From Crocinitomicaceae bacterium (GTDB lineage Bacteria > Bacteroidota > Bacteroidia > Flavobacteriales_D > Crocinitomicaceae), in the NCBI GenBank assembly GCA_029238665.1, contig JAQWFQ010000014.1, positions 62,001 through 126,000 of the forward strand: a stretch of 64,000 bases of DNA, written 5' to 3'. A program made the position numbers and the translations under genes. The notes beneath the pieces are model-generated. The model was not told the DNA's origin. It ran no database searches and saw only the letters and a list, made by a program, of their open reading frames with translations. Within the stretch, counting starts at the first letter, position 1; every line of letters begins with the position of its first letter. This document shows positions 8,023 through 17,103 of the stretch, one piece after another.

Positions 8023-10119
8023 ATGGCAAATAATAAAAGTAAAAAGAAAACTCCTTTTTCAATCTATTGGATCTATGCAGTTATCGCAGTTGCGATTATT
8101 GGGTTTCAATTATTTATGTCAACAGGAGCTAACACAACAGTTAAGTCTGAGGACACATTTATTGAATTGGCAAAAGAAGGTTTTGTTGAGGAGGTATTTT
8201 TAGTAAACCGTGTACGCATCGATTTTTCACTAACGTCTGAAGGAAAAGACTTTGTTCGTAATTCTGAAAAAGAAAAGTACAAGCAAATGAAAAGTGCGCT
8301 TGACAAAGGGACTCAATTTGGAGGTAAACAAGCTTTTTCTGTTAAAATCCTTGATGCTGGCACCTTCACTACAGAGGTGAAAGAAATGAATAAAGTCTTA
8401 ACCTCCTTAGATAAAGACACTGTTCAAGTACTCCCAAAAGAAGAAGTAAACTACCTCAGCAACATTATAGGATTCTTATTGCCTATTGTTATTTTGATAG
8501 CCATTTGGATGTTCGTTATGCGAAGAATGTCTGGTGGTGCAGGAGGTGGCGGTGCAGGAAGTCAAATTTTCAACATTGGTAAATCCAAAGCGAAAGTGTA
8601 TGAAAATGGTAAAACGACAAACACCACTTTTAATGATGTAGCTGGTCTAGAAGGAGCCAAAGAAGAAATTGAAGAGATTGTTGAATTTTTAAAAAACTCA
8701 AAAAAATACACAGAACTAGGCGCTAAAATTCCTAAAGGAGCTCTACTTGTAGGACCTCCTGGAACAGGAAAAACATTACTTGCAAAAGCTGTAGCTGGTG
8801 AAGCTCAAGTTCCATTCTTCTCGTTATCCGGATCTGATTTTGTTGAAATGTTTGTTGGAGTTGGTGCATCTAGGGTGCGTGATCTTTTCAAACAAGCTAA
8901 GGAAAAGGCACCATCCATCATTTTTATTGATGAAATTGATGCTATTGGCCGTGCAAGAGGTAAAAACAATGGCTTTGGTTCCAACGATGAGCGTGAAAAC
9001 ACATTGAATCAACTCTTAACAGAGATGGATGGATTTGGAACAAATTCTGGTGTTATCATTTTAGCTGCAACAAATCGCGCAGACGTTTTAGACAATGCCT
9101 TAACTCGTGCTGGACGTTTTGATCGTCAGATATATGTTGACATGCCAGATATAAATGAACGAAAAGGAATTTTTGAGGTTCACTTAAAGCCAATTAAGCT
9201 AGCTGAAAACATGGACATCGATTTCCTGTCTCGCCAAACACCTGGTTTTTCAGGAGCTGACATTGCTAACTTATGTAATGAAGCAGCTCTAATTGCCGCG
9301 CGTCACAACAAAAAAGCTGTTGAAAAGCAAGACTTCTTAGATGCGGTAGATCGAATTGTTGGAGGACTTGAAAAGAAAAATAAAATAATTACACCCCAAG
9401 AAAAGAAATCAATTGCCTTTCACGAAGCTGGACACGCAACAATTTCTTGGATGCTTGAGCATGCCAACCCCCTAGTTAAAGTAACAATTGTTCCTCGTGG
9501 CCGTTCCCTTGGTGCAGCTTGGTATCTTCCAGAAGAACGAAGCATTACGACTACCGAACAAATATTAGATGATATGTGTTCTGCATTAGGAGGACGTGCT
9601 GCCGAAGAAATTACATTTGGAAAAATAAGTACAGGAGCATTAAGTGATCTTGAAAAGGTTACTAAGCAAGCCTATGCAATGGTTTCTATTTATGGTTTAA
9701 ATAAAAAAGTAGGGAACATCTCTTACTATGATTCGCAAGGTAACAACCAATTTACAAAACCGTACTCTGATGATACAGCACGTATTATCGATGAAGAGGT
9801 CAGTAAATTGATTGAATCTCAATATCAACGAGCAAAACAGATTTTGAAAGACAATGAGGCACAGTTGATTTTATTGGCTGAAAAGCTACTCGAAAAAGAA
9901 GTTATCTTTAAAGAAGATTTAGTTAGTATATTTGGGAAAAGACAATGGGACGCTCCTGTTGTAGAAGAAACACCAAAAGTAGAAGATGCTGCGGTTGTAG
10001 AAGAAAATACACCTATAGCAGATTCAACTGATCAAAATGAAAAAATTGACAATGGGACTAATACAGAATCTTCTTCAAAAATGGAAAAGCCTTTGGACGA
10101 CACAAACAAAGAAGTCTAA
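8023..10119 (+). CDS. ftsH: ATP-dependent zinc metalloprotease FtsH
   Basis: FtsH (698 residues) degrades misassembled membrane proteins and short-lived cytosolic proteins. There are two membrane helices (about residues 14-32 and 147-166) around an extracytoplasmic loop. The AAA+ domain follows, with Walker A GPPGTGKT (244-251), Walker B FIDEIDA, the pore motif [15 protein letters not shown] and the second region of homology [20 protein letters not shown]. The M41 zinc site is HEAGH near residue 465. The last 60 residues are an acidic, low-complexity tail rich in Glu, Asp and Thr, probably disordered. It is the second gene of the rsfS operon; its 3' end contains the only ATG starts available to the next gene. 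Confidence 0.98.
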   Translation: MANNKSKKKTPFSIYWIYAVIAVAIIGFQLFMSTGANTTVKSEDTFIELAKEGFVEEVFLVNRVRIDFSLTSEGKDFVRNSEKEKYKQMKSALDKGTQFGGKQAFSVKILDAGTFTTEVKEMNKVLTSLDKDTVQVLPKEEVNYLSNIIGFLLPIVILIAIWMFVMRRMSGGAGGGGAGSQIFNIGKSKAKVYENGKTTNTTFNDVAGLEGAKEEIEEIVEFLKNSKKYTELGAKIPKGALLVGPPGTGKTLLAKAVAGEAQVPFFSLSGSDFVEMFVGVGASRVRDLFKQAKEKAPSIIFIDEIDAIGRARGKNNGFGSNDERENTLNQLLTEMDGFGTNSGVIILAATNRADVLDNALTRAGRFDRQIYVDMPDINERKGIFEVHLKPIKLAENMDIDFLSRQTPGFSGADIANLCNEAALIAARHNKKAVEKQDFLDAVDRIVGGLEKKNKIITPQEKKSIAFHEAGHATISWMLEHANPLVKVTIVPRGRSLGAAWYLPEERSITTTEQILDDMCSALGGRAAEEITFGKISTGALSDLEKVTKQAYAMVSIYGLNKKVGNISYYDSQGNNQFTKPYSDDTARIIDEEVSKLIESQYQRAKQILKDNEAQLILLAEKLLEKEVIFKEDLVSIFGKRQWDAPVVEETPKVEDAAVVEENTPIADSTDQNEKIDNGTNTESSSKMEKPLDDTNKEV

Positions 10120-10315
10120 TTGGGTTACTATTTTTCAATCGACAGACGAATATAGTGTCCGTATTCATAAAATGAAGTTGGAAGCTCATAAAATTCCAGC
10201 TGCTATTTTTGATCAGCGCGATTCATCATACAACGCTTTTGGGTATCTTTACTTAAATGTACATTGGCAAGATGAACAAATTGCACTTGAATTAATTGAA
10301 GAATCAGATGAATAA
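10037..10315 (+). CDS. DUF2007-family small protein, start uncertain
   Basis: The recognisable part starts at WVTIFQSTDEYSVRIHKMKL and runs to EQIALELIEESDE. This is a DUF2007 domain (putative signal-transducing protein), about 65 residues, with DQRDSSYNAFGYLYLNV as its core. Family members usually begin at or just before the W at residue 29 (base 10121). The only in-frame ATGs are at 10037 and 10052, inside ftsH, which would add a lysine-rich leader of 23-28 residues. Either the gene truly overlaps ftsH by about 80 bases or a non-ATG start near 10115 is used. Function is unknown; the position between ftsH and cdsA suggests co-transcription with them. Confidence 0.7.
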   Translation: MKKLTMGLIQNLLQKWKSLWTTQTKKSNWVTIFQSTDEYSVRIHKMKLEAHKIPAAIFDQRDSSYNAFGYLYLNVHWQDEQIALELIEESDE

Positions 10316-11126
10316 TGTTTTAATAAGATCATTAACGGGCATTGTATTTATTTCAACAATACTAATCCCCCTATTCTATTCCGACATAATTACAACGGTT
10401 GTTTTTGGCTTATTTATGTCTATAGGACTCATTGAATTTTACAAATTGTTTAAGTACGTTGACCCCGTTGGCGTATCTTGGAAAACAGGCTTACTGTACG
10501 GGATAATAGCCTATGGGATATCATCCTTAGTATTATTCAAGCTTTTACCTCAGGTAGCATTAATAGTCTTATTACCTACACTGCTATCAATTATTACACT
10601 CGAGCTTTGGCGCAAAAAGAAAAGTGCTTTAATCAACGTTTCTGTATTCGTTTTTGGCATTGTCTATATAACCATCCCCTTCATTTTAATGGTTCTAATT
10701 ATAACTATGGACAACAATGCATTCCCAGTGCTTGCAGGCATGTTTATTTTAACTTGGACCAATGATACCTTTGCCTATCTATCTGGTAGAATTTTAGGTA
10801 AAACAAAATTATTTGAACGAGTTTCGCCAAACAAAACTTGGGAAGGAACAATTGGAGGTGTTGTATCTACATTAATTGTTGGAATAGGGATTGCCCATTT
10901 CTTTGCTCCTGAACACCTTTTATTTTGGGTTATTTCAGCATTAATAATAGCTCCATGTGCAGTTTTTGGAGATTTGATAGAATCCCTGTTTAAGCGCAAT
11001 GTAAAGGTGAAAGACACAGGAACAATTATGCCAGGACATGGAGGCATATTGGATCGGTTTGACGCCATCTTTTTTGTTGTTCCATTCTTCTTAACATGGG
11101 TCATTATTTATGTTTTTTTTGGATAA
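10308..11126 (+). CDS. cdsA: Phosphatidate cytidylyltransferase
   Basis: CdsA converts phosphatidic acid and CTP to CDP-diacylglycerol, the precursor of all phospholipids in the cell membrane. The 272-residue protein has about seven to eight membrane segments and the C-terminal CDS signature: SLFKRNVKVKD, then GHGGILDRFD, with the conserved lysines and aspartates of the family pattern. The region NDTFAYLSGRILGKTKLFER is also typical. I prefer the ATG at 10308, which overlaps the previous gene by 8 bases; an in-frame ATG at 10296 adds only four residues. It is the last gene of the rsfS operon. Confidence 0.96.
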   Translation: MNNVLIRSLTGIVFISTILIPLFYSDIITTVVFGLFMSIGLIEFYKLFKYVDPVGVSWKTGLLYGIIAYGISSLVLFKLLPQVALIVLLPTLLSIITLELWRKKKSALINVSVFVFGIVYITIPFILMVLIITMDNNAFPVLAGMFILTWTNDTFAYLSGRILGKTKLFERVSPNKTWEGTIGGVVSTLIVGIGIAHFFAPEHLLFWVISALIIAPCAVFGDLIESLFKRNVKVKDTGTIMPGHGGILDRFDAIFFVVPFFLTWVIIYVFFG

Positions 11127-11180
11127 ATAATTAGTGCCCTAAACTCAATTATCGTAATTTAGGACAAATAAACTGAACTT

Positions 11181-11423
11181 ATGAAAAAATTATTTTTAAC
11201 GCTTTCTTTAATGCTATTTGTTGGAACAGTTGGTTCTACTGCTTATGCAGCAACTTCTGAAATTCAAACAGAAATTAAAAAAGACGACGACAAAAAAAAG
11301 AAGAAAAAGTGTAAGAAAAAATGCAAAAAAAAGAAAGCAGCTTGTTGCGCTCAAAAAAAAGCTGAAGCAAAACAATCGTGTTCTTCTAAAGCAAAAAAAA
11401 CGTGTTGTTCTAAAAAGAAATAA
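11181..11423 (+). CDS. Small secreted Lys/Cys-rich protein
   Basis: This 80-residue protein has a clear signal peptide (MKKLFLTLSLMLFVGTVG, cleavage near TAYA-AT, about residue 23). The mature part of some 55 residues is more than 40 percent lysine with seven cysteines in C-x3-C, CC, C and CC arrangements, plus a short acidic KKDDDKKKK stretch. No family is recognised. The composition suggests an exported polycation that could bind metals, nucleic acid or anionic polymers, but this is guesswork. The coding region has long A-runs. A strong bidirectional terminator follows. An alternative frame over the same bases (11218-11439) lacks a signal peptide and I do not believe it. Confidence 0.75.
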   Translation: MKKLFLTLSLMLFVGTVGSTAYAATSEIQTEIKKDDDKKKKKKCKKKCKKKKAACCAQKKAEAKQSCSSKAKKTCCSKKK

Positions 11424-11442
11424 TACGTTTCATTCTTAAAAT

Positions 11443-11475
11443 AAAAAAGCCGAAAACAGTGTTTTCGGCTTTTTT
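11443..11475. terminator. Bidirectional intrinsic terminator between the Lys/Cys-rich gene and xth
   Basis: A perfect 15-bp inverted repeat (11443-11457 with 11461-11475) with a 3-nt loop; A-runs on the left arm and T-runs on the right make it functional for both convergent genes. Confidence 0.92.
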
Positions 11476-11478
11476 ATT

Positions 11479-12243
11479 TTAAGCTATTTTAAGCTGAGTT
11501 GGGCAATGATCGGAGCCCATGACGTCATTCAGTATATTCGATTCCGCTATGCGTGAAACCATCGATTCTGAGACTAAAAAATAATCAATTCTCCAGCCAA
11601 CGTTTCGATCTCGCGCTCCTCCGCGGTAACTCCACCAAGAATACTTTGTATCATCTTTATGCTTTAATCGAAACGTATCAATCAAACCATTCTTTGTATA
11701 GGCATCTATGCCATCTATTTCTTTTTGCATATACCCTGCAGACTTATTGTAGTTTGGTTTTGGTCTTGCTAGATCAATGTCCTTATGTGCCACATTTAAA
11801 TCTCCACAGACAATAGTCGGCTTCGTTTTTTCAAGTGTTTTTATATATGCCAAAAAATCCTGATCCCATTGTTGTCGATAGTCTAACCTTCGCAAGTCAT
11901 TACCCGAATTTGGAGTGTAAACCGTAATTAAGAAATAATCATCAAATTCAGCACAAATAACCCTTCCCTCTTTATCATGCTCAGGAATATTCATATCGTA
12001 TGAAACAGAAATAGGTGCTACCTTGGTTAAAATAGCAGTTCCTGAATATCCTTTTCGATCGGCCTCATTTGCATAAACTTCGTAATCACTTAGCTTATCA
12101 GACACTGTTTCTTTCACCTGCTCTACCGTTGCTTTTGTCTCTTGTAAACAAATTACATCTGGTTGCAAGCGAGACATATCCTCAAAAAAATTCTTTTTTG
12201 ATATAGCCCTTACACCATTTACATTGAATGATAATATATTCAT
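11479..12243 (-). CDS. xth: Exodeoxyribonuclease III (AP endonuclease, ExoA/XthA family)
   Basis: The 254-residue protein is an exonuclease III-type AP endonuclease of base excision repair. Motifs in order: MNILSFNVNGVRAI, CLQETKA (metal-binding Glu), YSGTAILTK, TVYTPNSG, CGDLNVAHKDIDLARP, and the C-terminal SDHCPTQLKI with the catalytic Asp-His. I start at MNILSF (12243), since six residues from an upstream ATG at 12261 do not fit the family. It is a single gene with no partner, convergent with the Lys/Cys-rich gene. Confidence 0.95.
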   Translation of the reverse strand: MNILSFNVNGVRAISKKNFFEDMSRLQPDVICLQETKATVEQVKETVSDKLSDYEVYANEADRKGYSGTAILTKVAPISVSYDMNIPEHDKEGRVICAEFDDYFLITVYTPNSGNDLRRLDYRQQWDQDFLAYIKTLEKTKPTIVCGDLNVAHKDIDLARPKPNYNKSAGYMQKEIDGIDAYTKNGLIDTFRLKHKDDTKYSWWSYRGGARDRNVGWRIDYFLVSESMVSRIAESNILNDVMGSDHCPTQLKIA

Positions 12244-12331
12244 ATTTCGTTTTTTACTCAAAAATAAAAAAGCTTTCCTACCCTTTCATAAACTTAATTA
12301 ATTCTTGTGTCACCATTAACACACAAATCAT

Positions 12332-13726
12332 CTACCTTACTAAAATTGGATTCAAGGTTAACACTTTTACACGCTTATCTTTTAGAGATTTTGATGCGAT
12401 AAAAACCTCACCTGTAAATGATGTTTTTTCAGTTACTTTTTCTCTGATTGATTGTAAAAAATTTTCGCGCCGTTTTTTTATTGTATCTATTGTCGGGTTC
12501 TCATAATCAAAAATACTATGCAGTTCAGCCAATTCTAAGGAATAATTTTCTGCTTTAAGGAAATGAGTTAATACACTTTCTTCTAACGAGTTGAAATTAG
12601 ACTCTAGCAACAACCCATTAAAGTAAAAACATTCATCTATACATTGGAACATCTCTTTCTTAGCGATTTTATTTCGTTTTTTAGCTCCTTCTTTTTCTTT
12701 AAAAAAGTATACAACACCTAAAACAAGCAACAACAATAGCCAGAAAGACAAACTATAATTATACATACGCTTATTCTTTGAAAAATATAACGTTGTAGTC
12801 TTTCCTTCTGGTAAAAACTCATTGCTTACTACAATAGATACTTTTCTCCTCCCTTTAGTAGAAGCAAGCCTAGATAAGCAAATGTACTTTCCTGTTTTAT
12901 TTTTCAGAGCAAAATTTAAATCTCTAACTACATTTAATTCGTATGATTTAAGCTGGTTACGCTCAATGTCTAGCTCATATAAATTACGCCCGTTTATATT
13001 TAAGTCCTTTAGATTCAAAGGTGGAAACCTCGTGTCAAATGCCTGTTGATTCATGTCTAACTCCCCCAAATATTTCCATTCTTTTCGAGTTAAACTAAAT
13101 TGCCAAACATCTCTTAACATATTGTTATTCAACCCAACACCCGAAGCCATATAAAACTGACCGCCTGAAACTTGAAAAAAACTAGAGGCTCTTGATTGCG
13201 GTTTTTCAGAGCTCATTTTCGGTTTTAATAAAGACCACTTTTTCGTGTTTTCATCAAAAAAAGTAATCATATTCTTATGTGTAAATAAGCCATACCCTCC
13301 AAAACAGTAAATTGTATCCTTGTAGGTAAATAAATTTCCACTAAATTGATTTTTGTGGTGAAACGAATTATCGATACGTTTAAGTGTATCATTTATTAGT
13401 TTGTAGACCTGGCCTATTCCTCGATCAACAAAATAAACACTCCCGTTTTCTGTTGCTATTGGCCGGTAATTTTTACTAAAAAAATCAAATGACATCTCCC
13501 CTGCAAACACATAAGGGTATTTTCTCCAATACCCTTCAGCTACTTTATACTCAAAAAAGTACGTTGAGTCTGAAAAAACCATAAAGCTATTTCGGTTGTC
13601 ATTTTGAAAAGCCTTGGACCTACGAGGTATTTCTATCTCTTGTTCTAATGCCAAAGAAGTCTTAGGCCAAAAACAGAACAAAACAATAGCTAAAAGAAAA
13701 TAAGTTCGGTGTATTTTTTTTCGCAT
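12332..13726 (-). CDS. Kelch-repeat membrane protein with cytoplasmic C-terminal domain
   Basis: A 464-residue protein with a signal peptide (1-26), an extracytoplasmic part with kelch-like blades around 130-222 (DTIYCFGGYG, FFDENTKKW, FYMASGVG, DVWQFSLTRKEWKYLGE), one membrane helix at about 324-342, a basic stop-transfer segment, and a C-terminal domain of about 120 residues. The last 85 residues (LEESVLTHFLKAENYSLEL, then TIKKRRENFLQSIREK and FIASKSLKDKR) resemble a winged-helix arrangement I associate with flavobacterial propeller-TM proteins. If so, it would be a membrane-bound regulator sensing an envelope signal. This is inference; by sequence it is a conserved hypothetical protein. 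It is monocistronic with a 180-base divergent gap to mutS2. Confidence 0.7.
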   Translation of the reverse strand: MRKKIHRTYFLLAIVLFCFWPKTSLALEQEIEIPRRSKAFQNDNRNSFMVFSDSTYFFEYKVAEGYWRKYPYVFAGEMSFDFFSKNYRPIATENGSVYFVDRGIGQVYKLINDTLKRIDNSFHHKNQFSGNLFTYKDTIYCFGGYGLFTHKNMITFFDENTKKWSLLKPKMSSEKPQSRASSFFQVSGGQFYMASGVGLNNNMLRDVWQFSLTRKEWKYLGELDMNQQAFDTRFPPLNLKDLNINGRNLYELDIERNQLKSYELNVVRDLNFALKNKTGKYICLSRLASTKGRRKVSIVVSNEFLPEGKTTTLYFSKNKRMYNYSLSFWLLLLLVLGVVYFFKEKEGAKKRNKIAKKEMFQCIDECFYFNGLLLESNFNSLEESVLTHFLKAENYSLELAELHSIFDYENPTIDTIKKRRENFLQSIREKVTEKTSFTGEVFIASKSLKDKRVKVLTLNPILVR

Positions 13727-13891
13727 GATTATATTTTCAGACTCTATCCTTAATTATACTAAAATGCATTTTCCCCTATTTCATGTATAACATATAGCTC
13801 TGATTATCAGAAACAAGACCTAAATCGACACGCAGTTCCATTTAACGCATTATTTAGTTAAAAAGACACTAAATTTTCTGAATGCATTACT

Positions 13892-13899
13892 TAACTTTG
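13892..13899 (+). promoter_or_regulatory. Putative -7 box for mutS2
   Basis: TAACTTTG is an exact TAnnTTTG match ending 7 bases before the mutS2 ATG, implying a very short or absent leader. No good -33 element was seen. Confidence 0.5.
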
Positions 13900-13906
13900 C
13901 CTCGCT

Positions 13907-16030
13907 ATGACGATAGATCAACAAACTTTAGAAGATTTAGAATTCACAACCTTACGCGATTGGCTACAAACCTATGCAATTGGCCTTACAGCAAAAGAAC
14001 GCTTGGGAACATTAAGCCCAATTAGAGGAAAAGAAAAAATCAAAATAGCATTACGCCAAGTAAATGAGCTTAAAAATATTCGCACCGAAGGAGAGCCATT
14101 TCCACACCTTGACTTTGAAGAATTAAAGGAAGAATTAAAGTTACTTCCCATAAAAAAAGCTTCAATACAACTGGAAGGATTTATGCGTATTCTTTACGCG
14201 TCACAAATTACAAATCGATTACTTTATTTTTTCAATAAAAGAGAAGGTGACTACCCTCTTTTATCAAAAGTTTTAGAACACACTTATTTTACTGAAGAAA
14301 TCATTAAAGCCATTGAAATGGTTTTTGACAAACATGGAAAAGTAAAAGACGACGCTTCTCCTGCGCTGTTTGAAATTCGAATGAATTTAAAAACTGTAAA
14401 AAAACAAATCAATCGAAACTTTGACAAAGCAGCACGAAAATTAATGAAAGACAATTTACTTGGCGACACCAAAGAAACATTCATTAATGACCGTCGGGTT
14501 TTAACAGTGTTATCAAACCATAAACGAAAAATACCTGGATCGGTTGTTGGCTCTTCCAATACAGGCAGTTTAACCTACATTGAGCCTGAGGTAAATATTG
14601 CGCTCAACAATGAATTTGAACTACTTCAAGACGATGAGCGTAAAGAAATCTTTAAAATACTTCAAGTTTTAAAAGGACAGCTACTGAGTCATATTGAATT
14701 AATTAAGGAGTATCAACAAGTACTTACTGAGTTTGATTTTATTAATGCAAAAACAAAGCTAGCCCTTCTGCTTGAATGCAACCTCCCTTCCATTATGGAA
14801 GATTTAGAGATGGAGCTCTTTGATGCCTACCACCCTATTCTTTGGAAAACAAATAAAGACCAAAAGAAAAACACCAAGCCTCAGTATATAAAGATGAATA
14901 AGTTTGCTCGTATGCTGGTCATTTCGGGACCTAATGCTGGAGGGAAAAGTATCACCTTAAAATCGGTCGGCCTACTTCAGGTTATGCTACAATCTGGGCT
15001 ACTTGTTTCTGTTGGTGCAAATAGTAAAATGTGCTTATTTGAAAACGTATTGAGTGACATTGGAGACAACCAATCCATCACCAATGAACTAAGTACATAC
15101 TCTTACCGCTTAAAACGCATGAATGAGTTTTTACAAGTTGCGAATAAACAAACCTTATTACTTCTGGATGAATTTGGAACTGGTTCTGACCCTGACTTAG
15201 GAGGAGCGTTAGCCGAAGTCATCTTTGAAGAGCTATACAACAAGAAAAGTTTTGGGGTAATTACAACACACTACAACAACATTAAATTAAAAGCCGACCA
15301 ATTGCGCAATGCTATTAATGGAAGCATGTTGTTTAATACAGAAACACTTGAACCAACCTATACTTTTTCAACAGGACAGCCCGGAAGTTCATTCACCTTT
15401 GAGGTAGCTAAAATAAATGGCATTCCCAGTAAGTTAATTGAAGAAGCAAAAAACAAGTTAGATCATAAAAAAGTACGAATGGATAAACTTCTGAATCAAC
15501 TTCAGAAGGAAAAAACATACTTGTCAAAACTAAACAAAGAACACATTGAAGCGCAAGATTTAGCTCAAAATGCACTTAACGAATATGAGCAAAAACGCGA
15601 TCATTATGATGCTAAACTGAAAAGCTTCAGGTCAAGTTCAGAGTCAAATCAACGGTTTATTCAAGCTGGAAAGAAACTCGTTAGCTTCATTGAAAAGTAC
15701 AATACAGCTACACGTAAAAAATCGATTAACAATGACCTGCTTGAAGAAGTAAGAAAATATTTAGCTGTTGAAAAATCTAAAACGGAAACTGCAAAACAAC
15801 TTCAAAAGAAAGAACAGTTAGCCAAACAAGGAAAAGGTAAGCGTAAAAAGAGTGCAAAACAAACTCCTGACATCCATCAAAAAGAGAAAATTGTTGTAGG
15901 CTCACGCGTTAAGCTAATTACCACTAAACAGATTGGGACCGTTGAAGAAATGAAAGGTGAAAATATTGTTGTTTCTTTTGGATTTGCGCGAATGAAAGTA
16001 GATAAATCGAAGCTTTCTTTCATTGATTAA
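13907..16030 (+). CDS. mutS2: MutS2-family ATPase lacking an Smr domain
   Basis: The 707-residue protein has the MutS core (helical lever and clamp, about 1-320) and ABC-type ATPase with Walker A SGPNAGGKSITLK near residue 345, signature-like STYSYRLKRM, and Walker B LLLLDEFGTGSDPD. A long charged coiled coil follows (about 515-640), then a short beta domain (KIVVGSRVKLITTKQ, to the end). MutS2 proteins act on recombination intermediates or on collided ribosomes, not on mismatches. The C-terminal Smr nuclease domain found in Firmicutes MutS2 is absent, and the protein is shorter than the usual 780 or so residues. The stop codon shares TTAA with the convergent LptF/G gene. Confidence 0.93.
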   Translation: MTIDQQTLEDLEFTTLRDWLQTYAIGLTAKERLGTLSPIRGKEKIKIALRQVNELKNIRTEGEPFPHLDFEELKEELKLLPIKKASIQLEGFMRILYASQITNRLLYFFNKREGDYPLLSKVLEHTYFTEEIIKAIEMVFDKHGKVKDDASPALFEIRMNLKTVKKQINRNFDKAARKLMKDNLLGDTKETFINDRRVLTVLSNHKRKIPGSVVGSSNTGSLTYIEPEVNIALNNEFELLQDDERKEIFKILQVLKGQLLSHIELIKEYQQVLTEFDFINAKTKLALLLECNLPSIMEDLEMELFDAYHPILWKTNKDQKKNTKPQYIKMNKFARMLVISGPNAGGKSITLKSVGLLQVMLQSGLLVSVGANSKMCLFENVLSDIGDNQSITNELSTYSYRLKRMNEFLQVANKQTLLLLDEFGTGSDPDLGGALAEVIFEELYNKKSFGVITTHYNNIKLKADQLRNAINGSMLFNTETLEPTYTFSTGQPGSSFTFEVAKINGIPSKLIEEAKNKLDHKKVRMDKLLNQLQKEKTYLSKLNKEHIEAQDLAQNALNEYEQKRDHYDAKLKSFRSSSESNQRFIQAGKKLVSFIEKYNTATRKKSINNDLLEEVRKYLAVEKSKTETAKQLQKKEQLAKQGKGKRKKSAKQTPDIHQKEKIVVGSRVKLITTKQIGTVEEMKGENIVVSFGFARMKVDKSKLSFID

Positions 16031-17103
16031 CGCTTTGCTTTTTGATACAGTAAATAAGCCAACCCTCCAAACATTACATTGGGTATCCAAACCGAGATTA
16101 CTGCTGGAAAACCTAAGTTTATTGCTGCAACCGTAGTAACCTTCATTGCAAAAATATAGATGAAAATAATCCCTAAACCAATTGCAATATTCATCCCTAT
16201 TCCACCTCGTTTTTTTCGGCTAGCAACAGCGATACCAATAATTGTCAAAACATAGGTTGCAAAAGGATATGATGTCCTTTGATACAGCTCAATTTCATAC
16301 ATTGGCACCATGGTAGAGCCCTTAAAACGTTCTCGTTCTATAAACTTCTTTAATTCAAAGTAGGTCATTGCTTCAGCTATGTTTTCACGCGTTGCCATCT
16401 CTTCAATACCAAATTGAAAATTCGTATCCAGAACAGCACCTTCAGTAAGTTCATCTGTTGGATAACCAACATTTCGCTTGTAATAGTTTTTTAACTGCCA
16501 CTTATCAGAACCAGCTGTATTTTCTGCTGTTGCAGCCTTAATAAAGGAAACAAGATCTCCCTGATCATTCCACTGCTCTATTACTAAATTATGAATCAGG
16601 TTATTTGATGCAGAATACGACTTAAAGTAAACAACTTGATTTCCTGGAAACTCTGCATGGTAATCTTGTACTGAAATTACATTTCTATAAAAACGTTCTT
16701 CAAAAGCTAATCTTGTTTTATTTGAACGAGGCATCACAAAATGATTAAACACCAATGATATCAGCATTAAAATTGTAGCAGCCACCATGTAAGGGCGAAC
16801 AAATCGACTGAATTTTCTACCGCTATTCCAAATGGGAATAATTTCAGTGTCTTGCGCCATTTTAGCTGTAAACCAAATTACAGAAACAAAAATAATCATC
16901 GACGAAAACATGTTTCCGTAGAACATGATAAAGTTTACATAGTATTCAAACACTACTTCATAAAGACTCGCATCATTTTCTATAAATTCACTGAGTTTTT
17001 CCGCAATATCAAAGACCGTCGCCAATAGCATAATCACCCCCAACATAAAAAAGAACGTTGTAAGGAATTTACGAATGATATAGCGATCGATTATTTTTAA
17101 CAT
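16027..17103 (-). CDS. LptF/LptG-type lipopolysaccharide export permease
   Basis: This 358-residue YjgP/YjgQ-family protein has three membrane helices near the N-terminus (starting IIDRYIIRKFLTTFFFML), a periplasmic beta-jellyroll-like region (about 115-270), and three C-terminal helices ending in YLLYQKAKR. LptF and LptG form the inner-membrane channel that, with LptB2C, extracts LPS and pushes it to the Lpt bridge. Its start directly abuts the tgt stop codon, so the two are co-transcribed. Which of LptF or LptG it is cannot be told safely; it looks LptG-like by the short coupling region, and the partner is not in this window. Confidence 0.88.
   Translation of the reverse strand: MLKIIDRYIIRKFLTTFFFMLGVIMLLATVFDIAEKLSEFIENDASLYEVVFEYYVNFIMFYGNMFSSMIIFVSVIWFTAKMAQDTEIIPIWNSGRKFSRFVRPYMVAATILMLISLVFNHFVMPRSNKTRLAFEERFYRNVISVQDYHAEFPGNQVVYFKSYSASNNLIHNLVIEQWNDQGDLVSFIKAATAENTAGSDKWQLKNYYKRNVGYPTDELTEGAVLDTNFQFGIEEMATRENIAEAMTYFELKKFIERERFKGSTMVPMYEIELYQRTSYPFATYVLTIIGIAVASRKKRGGIGMNIAIGLGIIFIYIFAMKVTTVAAINLGFPAVISVWIPNVMFGGLAYLLYQKAKR

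Noticed and set aside
11218-11439. Alternative frame over the Lys/Cys-rich gene
   Set aside because: It has no signal peptide and arises from the A-rich run; the frame from 11181 has a clear signal peptide.
12332-13726. Galactose oxidase or sialate epimerase based on kelch repeats
   Set aside because: Kelch blades alone are not catalytic; there is a membrane helix and a cytoplasmic domain, and no copper ligands are seen.
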